From: Tepidicaulis sp002389665
GTDB taxonomy: Bacteria > Pseudomonadota > Alphaproteobacteria > Parvibaculales > Parvibaculaceae
Assembly (NCBI RefSeq): GCF_965222285.1
Contig: NZ_OZ244942.1
Location: 806,001-870,000, forward strand
DNA: 64,000 nt
Direction: 5' to 3'
The notes under the pieces were generated by a model. It was not told the origin of the DNA, did no database searches, and saw only the letters and a list, made by a program, of their open reading frames with translations. The position numbers were made by a program, and so were the translations under genes. Shown here piece by piece: positions 8,555 to 17,476 of this stretch (position 1 is its first letter; every line of letters starts with the position of its first letter).

Positions 8555-9958
8555 GTGAAATACGTCAGCACACGGGGCGCGGCCCCGGAACTTGGATTTG
8601 AAGAGGCGCTTCTGACCGGGCTTGCCCGGGACGGCGGCCTTTATGTGCCGGCTGAATGGCCCGGCTTCAGCGAGGCGGAAATCCGTGCGCTTTCCGGCGC
8701 AAGCTATGAAGAAACCGCCTTTGCGGTGATGAAGCCTTTTATCGGCGATGCGGTGCCGGATGAAGATCTGAAGGGCATGATCGAGGCGGCCTATGCCAGC
8801 TTCGGCCATAAATCCGTCGCCCCGCTGTCCCAGATCGGCCCCAATGACTGGCTGATGGAGCTTTATCACGGGCCGACCCTTGCCTTTAAAGATGTGGCGA
8901 TGCAGATCCTCGCCCGGCTTTTCGATTATGCGCTGGCCCGGCGCGGCGAGCGTATCACGATCGTCGGCGCAACCTCGGGGGACACGGGCTCGGCGGCGAT
9001 CGAGGCCTTCAAAGGCCGGGAGACGACGGATATTTTTATCCTCCATCCCAAGGGCCGTGTTTCGGACGTGCAGCGCCGCCAGATGACGACGGTGCTCGAC
9101 GCCAATGTCCATAATATTGCCATCGAAGGCAGTTTCGACGATTGCCAGGCGCTGGTAAAAGCGCTCTTCAACGATCACGGCTTCCGCGACGAGATCCGCC
9201 TTGCCGGTGTGAACTCGATCAATTGGGGCCGGGTGATGGCGCAGATCGTTTATTATTTCACCTCCGCGGTTGCGCTCGGCGCGCCTTCGCGCACTGTCTC
9301 CTTTTCCGTGCCGACGGGTAATTTCGGGGATATTTTTGCAGGCTATGTTGCCAAGCAAATGGGCCTGCCCATCGAGCAGCTCATCATCGCGACGAACCGC
9401 AACGATATTTTGAGCCGCGTGATGACGAGCGGGCGCTATGAAGTGGGCGAGGTGATGCCCACCATGAGCCCTTCCATGGACATTCAGGTCTCGAGCAATT
9501 TCGAGCGGCTGCTTTTCGACATGTATGAGCGGGACGGGGCGAAGGTTGCCGGCCTGATGAATTCGCTTGCCCAGTCGGGCGGCTTCTCGGTCGATGAAGA
9601 ACGCCTTGCCCTGACGCGCCGGCTTTTCGGCGCGGCGCGTGCAAGCGAGGAAGAGACGGCGGCGGCCATCGAGCGTATCTTTAAAGAAACGGGGCGTCTC
9701 ATCGATCCGCATACCGCCGTCGGCGTGAAAGCTGCCGAAGAAAAGCGCCAGGGAAAAGACGTGCCGATGGTCACGCTCTCGACCGCGCATCCGGCGAAGT
9801 TCCCCGCGCCGGTCGAAAAAGTGACGGGTCAGCATCCCGCCTTGCCCGCGCGCATGGATGGGCTCTTCGAGCGCGAAGAGCGCTGCGCGACGCTCGCCAA
9901 TGACGTAAAAGCGCTGAGCGCCTATATCCGTGAAAGGGCGCGGGTGGTTGCCGCATGA
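8555..9958 (+). CDS. thrC: Threonine synthase
   Basis: A 467-residue PLP enzyme that converts O-phosphohomoserine to threonine in the last step of threonine synthesis. The PLP lysine is K112 in PTLAFKDVAMQ. The phosphate-binding loop follows at VGATSGDTGSAAIEAF. I prefer the GTG at 8555 (MKYVSTRG, the usual family N-terminus, with GGGAG 9 bases upstream) over an upstream TTG at 8534. Its TGA overlaps the next ATG as ATGA. The homoserine kinase that makes its substrate is encoded at 17473-18438. Confidence 0.95.
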   Translation: MKYVSTRGAAPELGFEEALLTGLARDGGLYVPAEWPGFSEAEIRALSGASYEETAFAVMKPFIGDAVPDEDLKGMIEAAYASFGHKSVAPLSQIGPNDWLMELYHGPTLAFKDVAMQILARLFDYALARRGERITIVGATSGDTGSAAIEAFKGRETTDIFILHPKGRVSDVQRRQMTTVLDANVHNIAIEGSFDDCQALVKALFNDHGFRDEIRLAGVNSINWGRVMAQIVYYFTSAVALGAPSRTVSFSVPTGNFGDIFAGYVAKQMGLPIEQLIIATNRNDILSRVMTSGRYEVGEVMPTMSPSMDIQVSSNFERLLFDMYERDGAKVAGLMNSLAQSGGFSVDEERLALTRRLFGAARASEEETAAAIERIFKETGRLIDPHTAVGVKAAEEKRQGKDVPMVTLSTAHPAKFPAPVEKVTGQHPALPARMDGLFEREERCATLANDVKALSAYIRERARVVAA

Positions 9959-11220
9959 GCATGCACCCCAAGGTTACGCGGCTGGATAGTGGGCTGACCA
10001 TCCTTTCCGATGAGATGAGCCATGTGGACAGCGTCTCTGTCGGTGTTTGGGTCGATGCGGGCGCGCGCCACGAAACGCCCGCCCGGCACGGCATTTCCCA
10101 TATGCTCGAGCACATGGCGTTCAAAGGCACTGCCTCGCGCTCGGCTCAGCGCATTGCCGAAGAAATCGAGAATGTGGGCGGGCATATCAATGCCGCAACT
10201 TCTCATGAAACGACCGCTTATTACGCCCGCGTCCTGAAAGAAGACACGCCTCTGGCGCTCGACATTCTGGCGGACATTCTCCAGCGCTCGGCCTTCGAGG
10301 GCGAAGAGCTGGAGCGCGAGCGCGGGGTTATCCTGCAGGAGATCGGGCAGGCCGCCGACACGCCGGACGATATCGTCTTCGACCATTTGATGAGCGTGTC
10401 TTATCCCGGCCAGGCGCTGGGCCGGCCCATTCTCGGCACGCCGGAAACGGTGGGCGGTTTTTCCTCCGGCGATCTGCGCGCCTACATGGCCGACCGCTAT
10501 CATGCCCCCTCCATGGTCGTCGCGGCAGCAGGTGCCGTCGATCATGAGGCGCTGGTAAGCGAGGTAGCGGAGAAGTTTTCTGCGCTGCCCGCCGCGCGGC
10601 CGAACGAACATGAGCGCGCGCGTTTTGAAGGGCGTGAGCTGCGCGATGAAAAACCGCTCGAACAGGCGCATGTGACCCTTGCCTTTGAAGGTGTGCCTTA
10701 CGGGGACCCGGATTATTACACCGCGCAGGTTTTTGCGAGCGTGCTGGGCGGGGGCATGTCCTCCCGGCTTTTCCAGGAAGTGCGCGAGAAGCGCGGGCTT
10801 TGCTATTCGGTTTTTTCCTTCAACTGGTCTTTTGCCGATACCGGCCTTTTCGGCGTTTATGCGGGCACGGCGCCGGAAGATCTCGGCGAGCTGATGCCCG
10901 TCATGGCGGAAGAAATTCAGCGCCTTGGGGAAGATGCGAGCGAGGAGGAAACCGCCCGCGCCCGTGCGCAGCTCAAAGCCGGACTCCTGATGGGGCTCGA
11001 ATCGTCCAGCGCCCGGGCCGAGCAAATGGCCCGCCAGATGATGGTTTTCGGCCGTTTATTGCCTACCGAACACGTGATCGGCGAAGTGGAGCGGGTGGAT
11101 GCCGGGGCGCTGAAAGCCTATGCAAAACGCTTGCTTGCGGGGCCCGCGCCCGCCCTTGCCGCTGTCGGCCCCCTTGGCGGGCTTGAAAAGCAGGACCGGA
11201 TCGCGGCAAGATTCGGCTAA
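9955..11220 (+). CDS. M16 family zinc peptidase (processing-peptidase-like)
   Basis: A 421-residue single-unit pitrilysin-family protease, closest in style to the beta subunit of mitochondrial processing peptidase. The inverted zinc motif HxxEH is HMLEH in GISHMLEHMAFKGT, with the distal Glu in the ELERERGVILQE helix. The C-terminal half keeps GGGMSSRLFQEVREKRGLCY. It is translationally coupled to thrC by an ATGA overlap, a neighbourhood common in alphaproteobacteria. Substrate unknown; probably a periplasmic or cytoplasmic peptide. Confidence 0.93.
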   Translation: MSMHPKVTRLDSGLTILSDEMSHVDSVSVGVWVDAGARHETPARHGISHMLEHMAFKGTASRSAQRIAEEIENVGGHINAATSHETTAYYARVLKEDTPLALDILADILQRSAFEGEELERERGVILQEIGQAADTPDDIVFDHLMSVSYPGQALGRPILGTPETVGGFSSGDLRAYMADRYHAPSMVVAAAGAVDHEALVSEVAEKFSALPAARPNEHERARFEGRELRDEKPLEQAHVTLAFEGVPYGDPDYYTAQVFASVLGGGMSSRLFQEVREKRGLCYSVFSFNWSFADTGLFGVYAGTAPEDLGELMPVMAEEIQRLGEDASEEETARARAQLKAGLLMGLESSSARAEQMARQMMVFGRLLPTEHVIGEVERVDAGALKAYAKRLLAGPAPALAAVGPLGGLEKQDRIAARFG

Positions 11221-11265
11221 CGGCGCGCCCGGCCTTTACCGGGCCGGAACAAAAAACGGCAAGGC

Positions 11266-11850
11266 ATGGTCTTCCTGAAATCTATGACGCGCCCGGAGGT
11301 GGCGCCGCTTGTGAGGGGCAGGGGCGTTTATCTGCGCGGGCCGATGATGAGCGATTACGGCGAATGGGCGGAGCTGCGCACCCGCTCGCGCGCCTTCCTG
11401 ACGCCTTGGGAGCCGACCTGGCCGGCGGACGATCTGACCCGCGCCGCCTTCCGCCGCCGCCTGCGCCGCTATATGCGCGATGTGCGCGAGGATGCGGCCT
11501 ATCCGTTTTTCATTTTCCGCGCCGAAGACGATGCGCTCGTTGGCGGCTGCACGATTTCCAATGTACAACGGGGCGTGCAGCAATCCTGCGCGCTGGGCTA
11601 TTGGGCGGGCGAGCCTTATGCGGGCAATGGCTATGTCACCGCGGCGGTCAAAGCCCTGATGCCCTTCGTCTTCGACGAATTGCGCCTGCACCGGGTGCAG
11701 GCGGCCTGTCTGATCAATAATGAGCGCTCCAAGGCGGTGCTCAAAAAATGCGGCTTTAAGGAAGAGGGAATTGCGCGTGAATATCTCAAGATCAATGGCC
11801 AGTGGCATGACCATGCCGTCTTTGCGCTGTTGAGCGGCGACCCGCGCTGA
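11266..11850 (+). CDS. GNAT acetyltransferase, RimJ/RimL-like
   Basis: A 194-residue N-acetyltransferase. Acetyl-CoA-binding features are at YWAGEPYAGNGYVTAAVKAL, and the following LRLHRVQAACLINNERSKAVLKK is typical of RimJ-type enzymes, which acetylate the N-terminus of ribosomal protein S5 or other proteins. The actual substrate cannot be told from sequence. It lies 45 bases after the M16 gene. Its stop overlaps the start of the next gene (TGATG), so the c-di-GMP gene may be translated from the same message. A later in-frame ATG at 11284 is an alternative start. Confidence 0.88.
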   Translation: MVFLKSMTRPEVAPLVRGRGVYLRGPMMSDYGEWAELRTRSRAFLTPWEPTWPADDLTRAAFRRRLRRYMRDVREDAAYPFFIFRAEDDALVGGCTISNVQRGVQQSCALGYWAGEPYAGNGYVTAAVKALMPFVFDELRLHRVQAACLINNERSKAVLKKCGFKEEGIAREYLKINGQWHDHAVFALLSGDPR

Positions 11851-14732
11851 TGGTTTTTTCCGTGTTCCGTATCCCCTCGTTTTTGATTTTCTGCTGCGCG
11901 CTTTTCGCCGGCGCCTTGCCGCTCTCCGAAGCCAAGGCGCTCGACGCCATTGCCGTTGAAGAAGGCGCAGCGGTGACAGACCTGACCGATTTTACCGAAC
12001 GTTATGAAGCGGCGGGCCGGCGCCTTTCCATTGAAACGCCGGGCGGCAAACCGCTCATTCTTTCGGCGGGGGAGGAAACGGCAGGCGGCGAATGGTGGCT
12101 GCTTGCGCTGCGCAACCGCTCGGACAAGACGGTGGAACGCGTGCTCGTCAACCGGCACGGGCTGTTGGCGGGCAGCGGGCTTGTCTGGCCTTCACCGGCC
12201 GCGGGCCGTATCGACCGCACGGCCTTTGTCGGCGGCGGGCCTTTCGAGCTTGAAACGAGGCTCCATAGCCAGCGCGTTGCGCTTACCATTCCCCCGCAAA
12301 CGACACTGACGCTCGCGCTTCATGCGCAAGAGGATACGCCCGCCGATCTGCAGCTCTGGCGGCCTGAGGCGCTTTTTCTATTCGATCAGCGCCTGGCATT
12401 GCTCAATGGCGTCTTTCTCGGTATCGGCGGGGTGCTCTTTGTTTATCTGGCCGCGCTTTATCTTCTCACCGGCGCGCCGCAAACGGCCCGCGCTGCAACG
12501 CTCATGGCGGCTGGCGTTTTCACGCTCGCGGTAAGCTTCGGCTATCTCGGTTCGGTGCTGGGTTTTTCCCCTGCCTTTGAAGGGCGTATCCGGTTTTTCT
12601 CGCACGGGCTTCTGCTTTTGACCGGGCTTTATTTCGGCCTCAATCAGCTCGCCCTCAAACACCACGCCCCCCGCCTTGAAAAGGCGGTGCGCTATGGCTG
12701 CTACGGTCTTGGCGCGGCGCTTCTTCTCGCGCTCATCTGGCCGGAAGCGGGCGGCACGCTTATCCGCCTTGGGCTTGCCATAGCGCTTCTCGGCGGCAGC
12801 CTTGCCGCCTTCCGCCTGGCCGAGCACGGCGTGCGTGCCGCCCAGCTCTGGCTGCCGGGACTTTTCTTTTTCGATCTGGCTGCGCTGCTTGCCGGGGCGG
12901 CGGCGCTGACAAGTGCTTTGAACGGGCTGATGATGGAGCCCGTCATTGCCGGGCTTTTTATCATTGGGGCGGCGCTCACTTCCTTTGCCATCGCCTATCA
13001 GGTGCAAACCCAGCGGCGGCGCACGGACCCGGTCATTCTGCAGGCCGAGCAGCGCCATGCTTTCGCGCTTGCCGGCGCGCGCACCAGCGTTTGGGATTGG
13101 GACATTCTGGAAGACAGGCTTTATGTCTCCCCGCTTTTGGAAGCCGAGCTCGGCCTTGAAGCGGGCACGCTTTGCGGCTCCGAGCTGATCTGGCGCGAGC
13201 GCATGCATGGGGAGGATAGGGAAACCTACCGCAACATGCTCAATACCTATATTGCGCAAGGCGATGCGTTCTTCCGCATGGAATTCCGCCTGCGCAACGA
13301 GGCGGACGATTATGGCTGGTTCGCGCTGCAGGCAACCTGCATTGCAGGGGACGAAGGCTATGCCGTGCGCTGCACCGGCACGGTGGAAGACGTCACCATT
13401 CAGCATATGAGTGAGGACCGGCTGCTTTATGATGCCGTCCATGACAATCTGACGGGCCTGCCGAACCGGGTACTCTTCCTCGACCGTCTGGCGCGCGCCG
13501 TGCGCCGTACGGATGTGCTGGACCGCCCGCGCGCCGCGCTCATCGTGATTGATCTCGACCGCTTTCGCTCTGTGAACAATGCCTTCGGCCATGGCGCGGG
13601 CGATATGATGCTCATCACGCTTGCCCGCCGTTTGGAAGCGCTGGTGGGACCGGAAGACACTGTGGCGCGCACGGAAGGCGATGAGTTTTCCATTCTCCTC
13701 GTCGGCGATACGGAGCCCGAGGACGCCTATCAGCGGGCCGAGGCCATTTTGGATGTGCTGGGCCAGCCCATCGAGATGCAGGGGCGGGAAGTCTTTCCGG
13801 CGGCGAGCGCCGGCATCGCTATTTGTGAAGACCGGCATGAGCGCCCGGAAGATGTGTTCAAGGAAGCCGAGCTCGCGCTTTTCCATGCCAAGCGTTCGGG
13901 CAAGGCAAATATCGAGCTATTCACCCCGGAGCTGCGCGAGGAGCTGCGCGACCAGGTGCCGCTCGAACATGATTTGCGCCGGGCGCTGGAGCGCAAGGAA
14001 CTCGAAGCCTTCTACCAGCCTATCATGTCGCTCGCCGATGGGCGGGTGGCCGGGTTCGAGGCGCTACTCCGCTGGCATCATCCGGCCTATGGCATGCTGA
14101 CGCCGGACGATTTCATTCCGCTGGCCGAGGAAACGGGCCTCATTGTCGATATCGGCCGCTTCGTGCTCGGTCAGGCGGCGCAGGATCTTGTCGGCTGGCA
14201 GAAACTCTTCCCGCTGCAGCGACCGCTTTTCGTCTCCGTCAATGTGTCGAGCCGCCAATTGCTACGTCACGATCTCATTCAGGATCTGGAAGAATTTTTG
14301 TCCAAGACGAATATTGCGCCGGAAAGCCTGAAGCTGGAAGTGACGGAAAGTCTGGTGATGGAAAACCCGGAACTTGCCGCGCGCATGCTGCACCGGGTGA
14401 AGAAAAAAGGTGCGGGCCTTTCGCTCGACGATTTCGGCACCGGCTATTCAAGCCTCTCTTATCTGCAGCGCTTTCCCTTCGACACGCTGAAAATCGACCG
14501 CAGCTTCGTTTCGGAAAGCCTTCATAATGATGAGACCATGGTCATCGTCAAAGCCATGGTGAGCCTTGCCAAGGGCTTGGGGCTCGACGTGGTGGCCGAA
14601 GGCGTGGAGACGGACGAGCAGGCGGCCAACATGATGGCGCTGCGCTGCGACTTCGCGCAAGGTTTCCGCTATGGCAAGGCAATGACGGGGGAAGAGGCGG
14701 TGAAATTCATCGCCCATCACTGGCAGCATTAA
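11850..14732 (+). CDS. 7TM-sensor PAS-GGDEF-EAL cyclic-di-GMP protein
   Basis: A 960-residue membrane signalling protein. In order: signal peptide, an extracytoplasmic domain of about 140 residues, seven membrane helices at about residues 180-390 (7TMR-DISM style), a PAS domain at about 400-515, a GGDEF domain at about 530-690 and an EAL domain at about 700-950. The GGDEF signature is EGDEF at residues 609-613, a first-Gly-to-Glu change, so cyclase activity is doubtful. The EAL domain keeps EAL at about residue 737 (GFEALLRWHHP), DDFGTGYSSLSYL and LKIDRSFV, so phosphodiesterase activity is likely. Coupled to the acetyltransferase gene by TGATG. Confidence 0.95.
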   Translation: MVFSVFRIPSFLIFCCALFAGALPLSEAKALDAIAVEEGAAVTDLTDFTERYEAAGRRLSIETPGGKPLILSAGEETAGGEWWLLALRNRSDKTVERVLVNRHGLLAGSGLVWPSPAAGRIDRTAFVGGGPFELETRLHSQRVALTIPPQTTLTLALHAQEDTPADLQLWRPEALFLFDQRLALLNGVFLGIGGVLFVYLAALYLLTGAPQTARAATLMAAGVFTLAVSFGYLGSVLGFSPAFEGRIRFFSHGLLLLTGLYFGLNQLALKHHAPRLEKAVRYGCYGLGAALLLALIWPEAGGTLIRLGLAIALLGGSLAAFRLAEHGVRAAQLWLPGLFFFDLAALLAGAAALTSALNGLMMEPVIAGLFIIGAALTSFAIAYQVQTQRRRTDPVILQAEQRHAFALAGARTSVWDWDILEDRLYVSPLLEAELGLEAGTLCGSELIWRERMHGEDRETYRNMLNTYIAQGDAFFRMEFRLRNEADDYGWFALQATCIAGDEGYAVRCTGTVEDVTIQHMSEDRLLYDAVHDNLTGLPNRVLFLDRLARAVRRTDVLDRPRAALIVIDLDRFRSVNNAFGHGAGDMMLITLARRLEALVGPEDTVARTEGDEFSILLVGDTEPEDAYQRAEAILDVLGQPIEMQGREVFPAASAGIAICEDRHERPEDVFKEAELALFHAKRSGKANIELFTPELREELRDQVPLEHDLRRALERKELEAFYQPIMSLADGRVAGFEALLRWHHPAYGMLTPDDFIPLAEETGLIVDIGRFVLGQAAQDLVGWQKLFPLQRPLFVSVNVSSRQLLRHDLIQDLEEFLSKTNIAPESLKLEVTESLVMENPELAARMLHRVKKKGAGLSLDDFGTGYSSLSYLQRFPFDTLKIDRSFVSESLHNDETMVIVKAMVSLAKGLGLDVVAEGVETDEQAANMMALRCDFAQGFRYGKAMTGEEAVKFIAHHWQH

Positions 14733-14761
14733 GCCGGCCGCCAAAATCAGGCGTGGCCGGC
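14733..14761. terminator. Hairpin between convergent genes
   Basis: GCCGGCC at 14733-14739 pairs with GGCCGGC at 14755-14761, extended by GCC/GGC with a short bulge. It lies between the stop of the GGDEF/EAL gene and the end of yqgE, and overlaps the yqgE stop. No strong T run is present on either side, so termination is only suggested. Confidence 0.4.
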
Positions 14762-15382
14762 GTCACCGGACAGTAAGGAGAGATCGACGCCGATCGTGGC
14801 AAGCGCGCGCTCGTATTTCGTGTCGACTTCCGGTCCGTAAAGCAGCTCTTCGTTCATGTCGCAGATGAGCCAGCCGTTTTCCTGAATTTCCATTTCAAGC
14901 TGGCCTGGACCCCAGCCGGCATAGCCGAGCGCCACGATGGAACGGGAAGGGCCGGTGCCGCGCACGATAGCGCGCAGAATATCGACCGTCGCCGTCATCG
15001 CCACTTCGGGTGAAACGGTGAGGCTGCTATCCTTGGAAAGATAGTCCTGACTATGAAGTACGAAACCGCGACCCGGCTCCACTGGGCCGCCGAAGAGAAT
15101 GGGGCGTTCTTCCGCCTCCAGCATGGGCGCCATATCTCTGTTTTTGGGTGTGGCAAGGACGGGGTCGATGCCTACTTGAGCGAGCAGGCCGTTGAACGTT
15201 ATGCCGGGCGCGGACTTGTTAACGATAAGCCCCATGGCACCTTCTTCGCTGTGCGAACAAATATAGATCAGCGCGCGTTCGAAACGCGGGTCCCCCATGG
15301 TGGGCATGGCAATAAGGAACTGGCCCTGCAGATACCCTTCCACAGTCGGACCTGTCTTGCCCTTGGGAACACTCTCAACCAT
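14747..15382 (-). CDS. YqgE/AlgH family protein (UPF0301)
   Basis: A 211-residue DUF179 protein. The family signatures GQFLIAMPTMGDPRFERALI, CSHSEEGAMGLIVNK, LFGGPVEPGRGFVLH and ALGYAGWGPGQLE are all present. AlgH was named as an alginate regulator in Pseudomonas, but the general function is unknown. I chose the ATG at 15380-15382 (MVESVPKG). An in-frame GTG at 15458-15460 would add 26 residues, but those do not look conserved and neither site has a clear ribosome site. Divergent from the DsbD-like gene. Confidence 0.92.
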   Translation of the reverse strand: MVESVPKGKTGPTVEGYLQGQFLIAMPTMGDPRFERALIYICSHSEEGAMGLIVNKSAPGITFNGLLAQVGIDPVLATPKNRDMAPMLEAEERPILFGGPVEPGRGFVLHSQDYLSKDSSLTVSPEVAMTATVDILRAIVRGTGPSRSIVALGYAGWGPGQLEMEIQENGWLICDMNEELLYGPEVDTKYERALATIGVDLSLLSGDAGHA

Positions 15383-15488
15383 GATGAGATGGTAGCGGGT
15401 TCGGGGGCGCGGACTCAAGGAGAATGCGCTCACGTGCTTTTGTTGGAGTGTTAGTTCCACACCGGAATTTTTATGCTGTTATGGCCGT

Positions 15489-16361
15489 ATGAGTGATATT
15501 CGCAAAAATCCGTTTTTTCACCCGGTCACCGGCGGCCTGACGCTGGTAGCGGCGCTGGCCCTGCTCGGGGTGGGCGCGTTTGTGAATGCGCCTGAACCCG
15601 TCGCTGCAGCGCAGACCCCGACGCAAAGCGCGGCAAGTGATTGGGTCGATCATGATTATGCGAAAGTGAGGCTCGTCTCGGCGCAAACGGAACTTGGCGA
15701 TGGCTCGCTTTTGCTGGGCGTCGAGATCGCGCTCGACAAAGGCTGGAAAACCTATTGGCGTTATCCGGGCGATTCCGGCCTGCCGCCGCGTTTCGACTGG
15801 TCGGGCTCTGAGAACCTGAAATCCGCCGAGCCGCTTTGGCCCGCGCCGGAAAAGTTTACGCAGCCCGATACGACCTATGGCTATAAGAAACACGTCATTC
15901 TGCCCGTGCGGGTGGAAGCGGCGGAGAAGGGCGAGCCGCTGAAACTGTCGCTCGCCTTCTCTTACGGATTTTGCGACGAGATTTGCGTGCCTGCCGATGC
16001 CGCCTTCGACATGACGTTGATGCCCGGTGAGGCAGAACGCAGCGTCGAGGCGGCGGAGATCGAAACCTTTGAGGCGCGCGTGCCCGAGGCACTTTCCGCG
16101 CGCGGCAGCCGCGCCACGGCCCGGCTTGAAAATGAAAACAAGCTGGAACTTCTTCTGGAGGGCGGTAACGGTGCACCGCCCGTGCTCATCGTCGACGGGC
16201 CGCAGGGCGTTTATTTTGCCGAAGCCGAACTTGAGCATATCGGCGAGCCTTCGCGCTATACGGTCGAGCTTGACGCGGGACGCGACATTACCGGCGAAAT
16301 GCTGAACCTTACTTTCCTTGCAGGCGGCAAAGCCTGGGAAGAGCGTGTCGAGATTCGCTAA
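15489..16361 (+). CDS. Periplasmic DsbD-alpha-domain (ScsB-like) protein
   Basis: A 290-residue exported protein related to the N-terminal domain of DsbD/ScsB. A signal/anchor segment (LTLVAALALLGVGAFVNA) is followed by a domain with WKTYWRYPGDSGLPP and the redox Cys pair FCDEICVP, the C-X3-C spacing of the DsbD alpha domain. It lacks the membrane and thioredoxin domains of DsbD, so it would need an external electron donor. Gene position beside yqgE and a peroxiredoxin suggests a thiol-redox role in the periplasm; that is inference. Confidence 0.85.
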   Translation: MSDIRKNPFFHPVTGGLTLVAALALLGVGAFVNAPEPVAAAQTPTQSAASDWVDHDYAKVRLVSAQTELGDGSLLLGVEIALDKGWKTYWRYPGDSGLPPRFDWSGSENLKSAEPLWPAPEKFTQPDTTYGYKKHVILPVRVEAAEKGEPLKLSLAFSYGFCDEICVPADAAFDMTLMPGEAERSVEAAEIETFEARVPEALSARGSRATARLENENKLELLLEGGNGAPPVLIVDGPQGVYFAEAELEHIGEPSRYTVELDAGRDITGEMLNLTFLAGGKAWEERVEIR

Positions 16362-16392
16362 GGGTTTCTCGCCTTTGTTTTCGGTCTTCTCC

Positions 16393-16421
16393 TTGGCCTA
16401 AGCGGCGATAAAGGGTTAAAT
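16393..16421 (+). promoter_or_regulatory. Candidate promoter of the peroxiredoxin gene
   Basis: TTGGCC at 16393-16398 and TTAAAT at 16416-16421 are separated by 17 bases, upstream of the peroxiredoxin gene, which has a near-perfect AAAGGAGG ribosome site. Predicted from the match to a housekeeping sigma consensus only. Confidence 0.45.
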
Positions 16422-16495
16422 GGCGCATCGGAATTTCCGGGCACCGGCCCGATAAAAGTTCATATGCCCGAACCTACCTGAAAGGAGGCCCCTCT

Positions 16496-16981
16496 ATGAC
16501 GATCGCAGTAGGAGAGAAGCTGCCCGACGTAACGCTGATGCAGCTCACCGATAAAGGCCCTGCGCCGGTTAAAACCTCGGAGCTTTTCGGCGGCAAGAAA
16601 GTCGTCGTCTTCGCGCTTCCCGGCGCTTTCACGCCGACCTGTTCCAACCAGCACCTGCCGGGCTTCATCGAAAAAGCCGCCGATATCAAAGCGAAGGGTG
16701 TCGATACAATCGCCTGCCTTTCCGTCAATGACGCTTTCGTCATGGGTGCCTGGGGCAAGCAGCAGGGCGCGGGCGATGCGGTTTTGATGCTGGGCGACGG
16801 CAATGGCGATTTCGCCGCCAAGACCGGCCTCGATTTCGATGGCTCGGGTTTCGGTATGGGCCGACGCTCGCAGCGCTATTCCATGATCGTGGAAGACGGT
16901 GTGGTCAAGCAGCTGAATGTGGAGCCTAATCCGGGCGAGGCGAAAGTGTCGGGCGCCGACACGATCCTCTCTCAGCTTTAA
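16496..16981 (+). CDS. Peroxiredoxin, Prx5 type
   Basis: A 161-residue peroxiredoxin of the Prx5/AhpC-TSA redoxin group, which reduces hydroperoxides. The peroxidatic Cys is in PGAFTPTCSNQHLPGF, and the conserved Arg lies in GMGRRSQRYSMI. There is no fused glutaredoxin domain. A very strong AAAGGAGG ribosome site precedes the ATG, suggesting high expression. A bidirectional terminator follows directly. Confidence 0.95.
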   Translation: MTIAVGEKLPDVTLMQLTDKGPAPVKTSELFGGKKVVVFALPGAFTPTCSNQHLPGFIEKAADIKAKGVDTIACLSVNDAFVMGAWGKQQGAGDAVLMLGDGNGDFAAKTGLDFDGSGFGMGRRSQRYSMIVEDGVVKQLNVEPNPGEAKVSGADTILSQL

Positions 16982-17002
16982 GATACGGCTTTCGAGAAAA
17001 GC

Positions 17003-17037
17003 AAAAGGCCGCCTTCCGGGGCGGCCTTTTTTTGTTT
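17003..17037. terminator. Strong bidirectional intrinsic terminator
   Basis: A perfect 11-bp stem, AAAAGGCCGCC (17003-17013) with GGCGGCCTTTT (17020-17030), and a TTCCGG loop. It is followed by a T run on the plus strand and preceded by A-rich sequence that gives a T-rich tail on the minus strand. It separates the peroxiredoxin gene from the converging rnhA operon. Confidence 0.9.
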
Positions 17038-17041
17038 GGGA

Positions 17042-17476
17042 CTAACGATAGGCTTCGATGCCGGAGCGGGCCAGCGCATCGGCGCGCTCGTTTTCCGGAT
17101 GCCCGTCATGGCCCTTCACCCAGTGCCATTCGATCTCATGTGTGGCAAGGGCCGCATCGAGCCGCTTCCACAGGTCTTCGTTTTTCACCGGCTTCTTGGC
17201 GGCGTTCTTCCAGCCATTGCGTTTCCAGTTATGAATCCATTTCGTGATGCCGTCGCGCACGTAAGTGGAATCTGTATAAAGCGCGACTTTCGAGGAACGC
17301 TTCAAGGCTTCCAGCGCGCGGATCGCGGCCATCAACTCCATGCGGTTATTCGTCGTCTCCGCCTCGCCGCCGGAGAGTTCTTTTTCCACGCCGTTATAGA
17401 TCATCAGCGCGCCCCAGCCGCCGGGCCCCGGATTGCCCGAGCAGGCGCCGTCCGTATAAATCTCGACTGTACTCAT
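17042..17476 (-). CDS. rnhA: Ribonuclease HI
   Basis: A 144-residue RNase HI that removes RNA from RNA-DNA hybrids. The catalytic carboxylates are seen in YTDGACSGNPG (Asp), NRMELMAAI (Glu) and YTDSTYV (Asp), with the last Asp in NERADALA and the basic substrate-handle segment WKRNGWKNAAKK. Last gene of the ispH-thrB-rnhA operon; its ATG overlaps the thrB stop. Confidence 0.97.
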   Translation of the reverse strand: MSTVEIYTDGACSGNPGPGGWGALMIYNGVEKELSGGEAETTNNRMELMAAIRALEALKRSSKVALYTDSTYVRDGITKWIHNWKRNGWKNAAKKPVKNEDLWKRLDAALATHEIEWHWVKGHDGHPENERADALARSGIEAYR

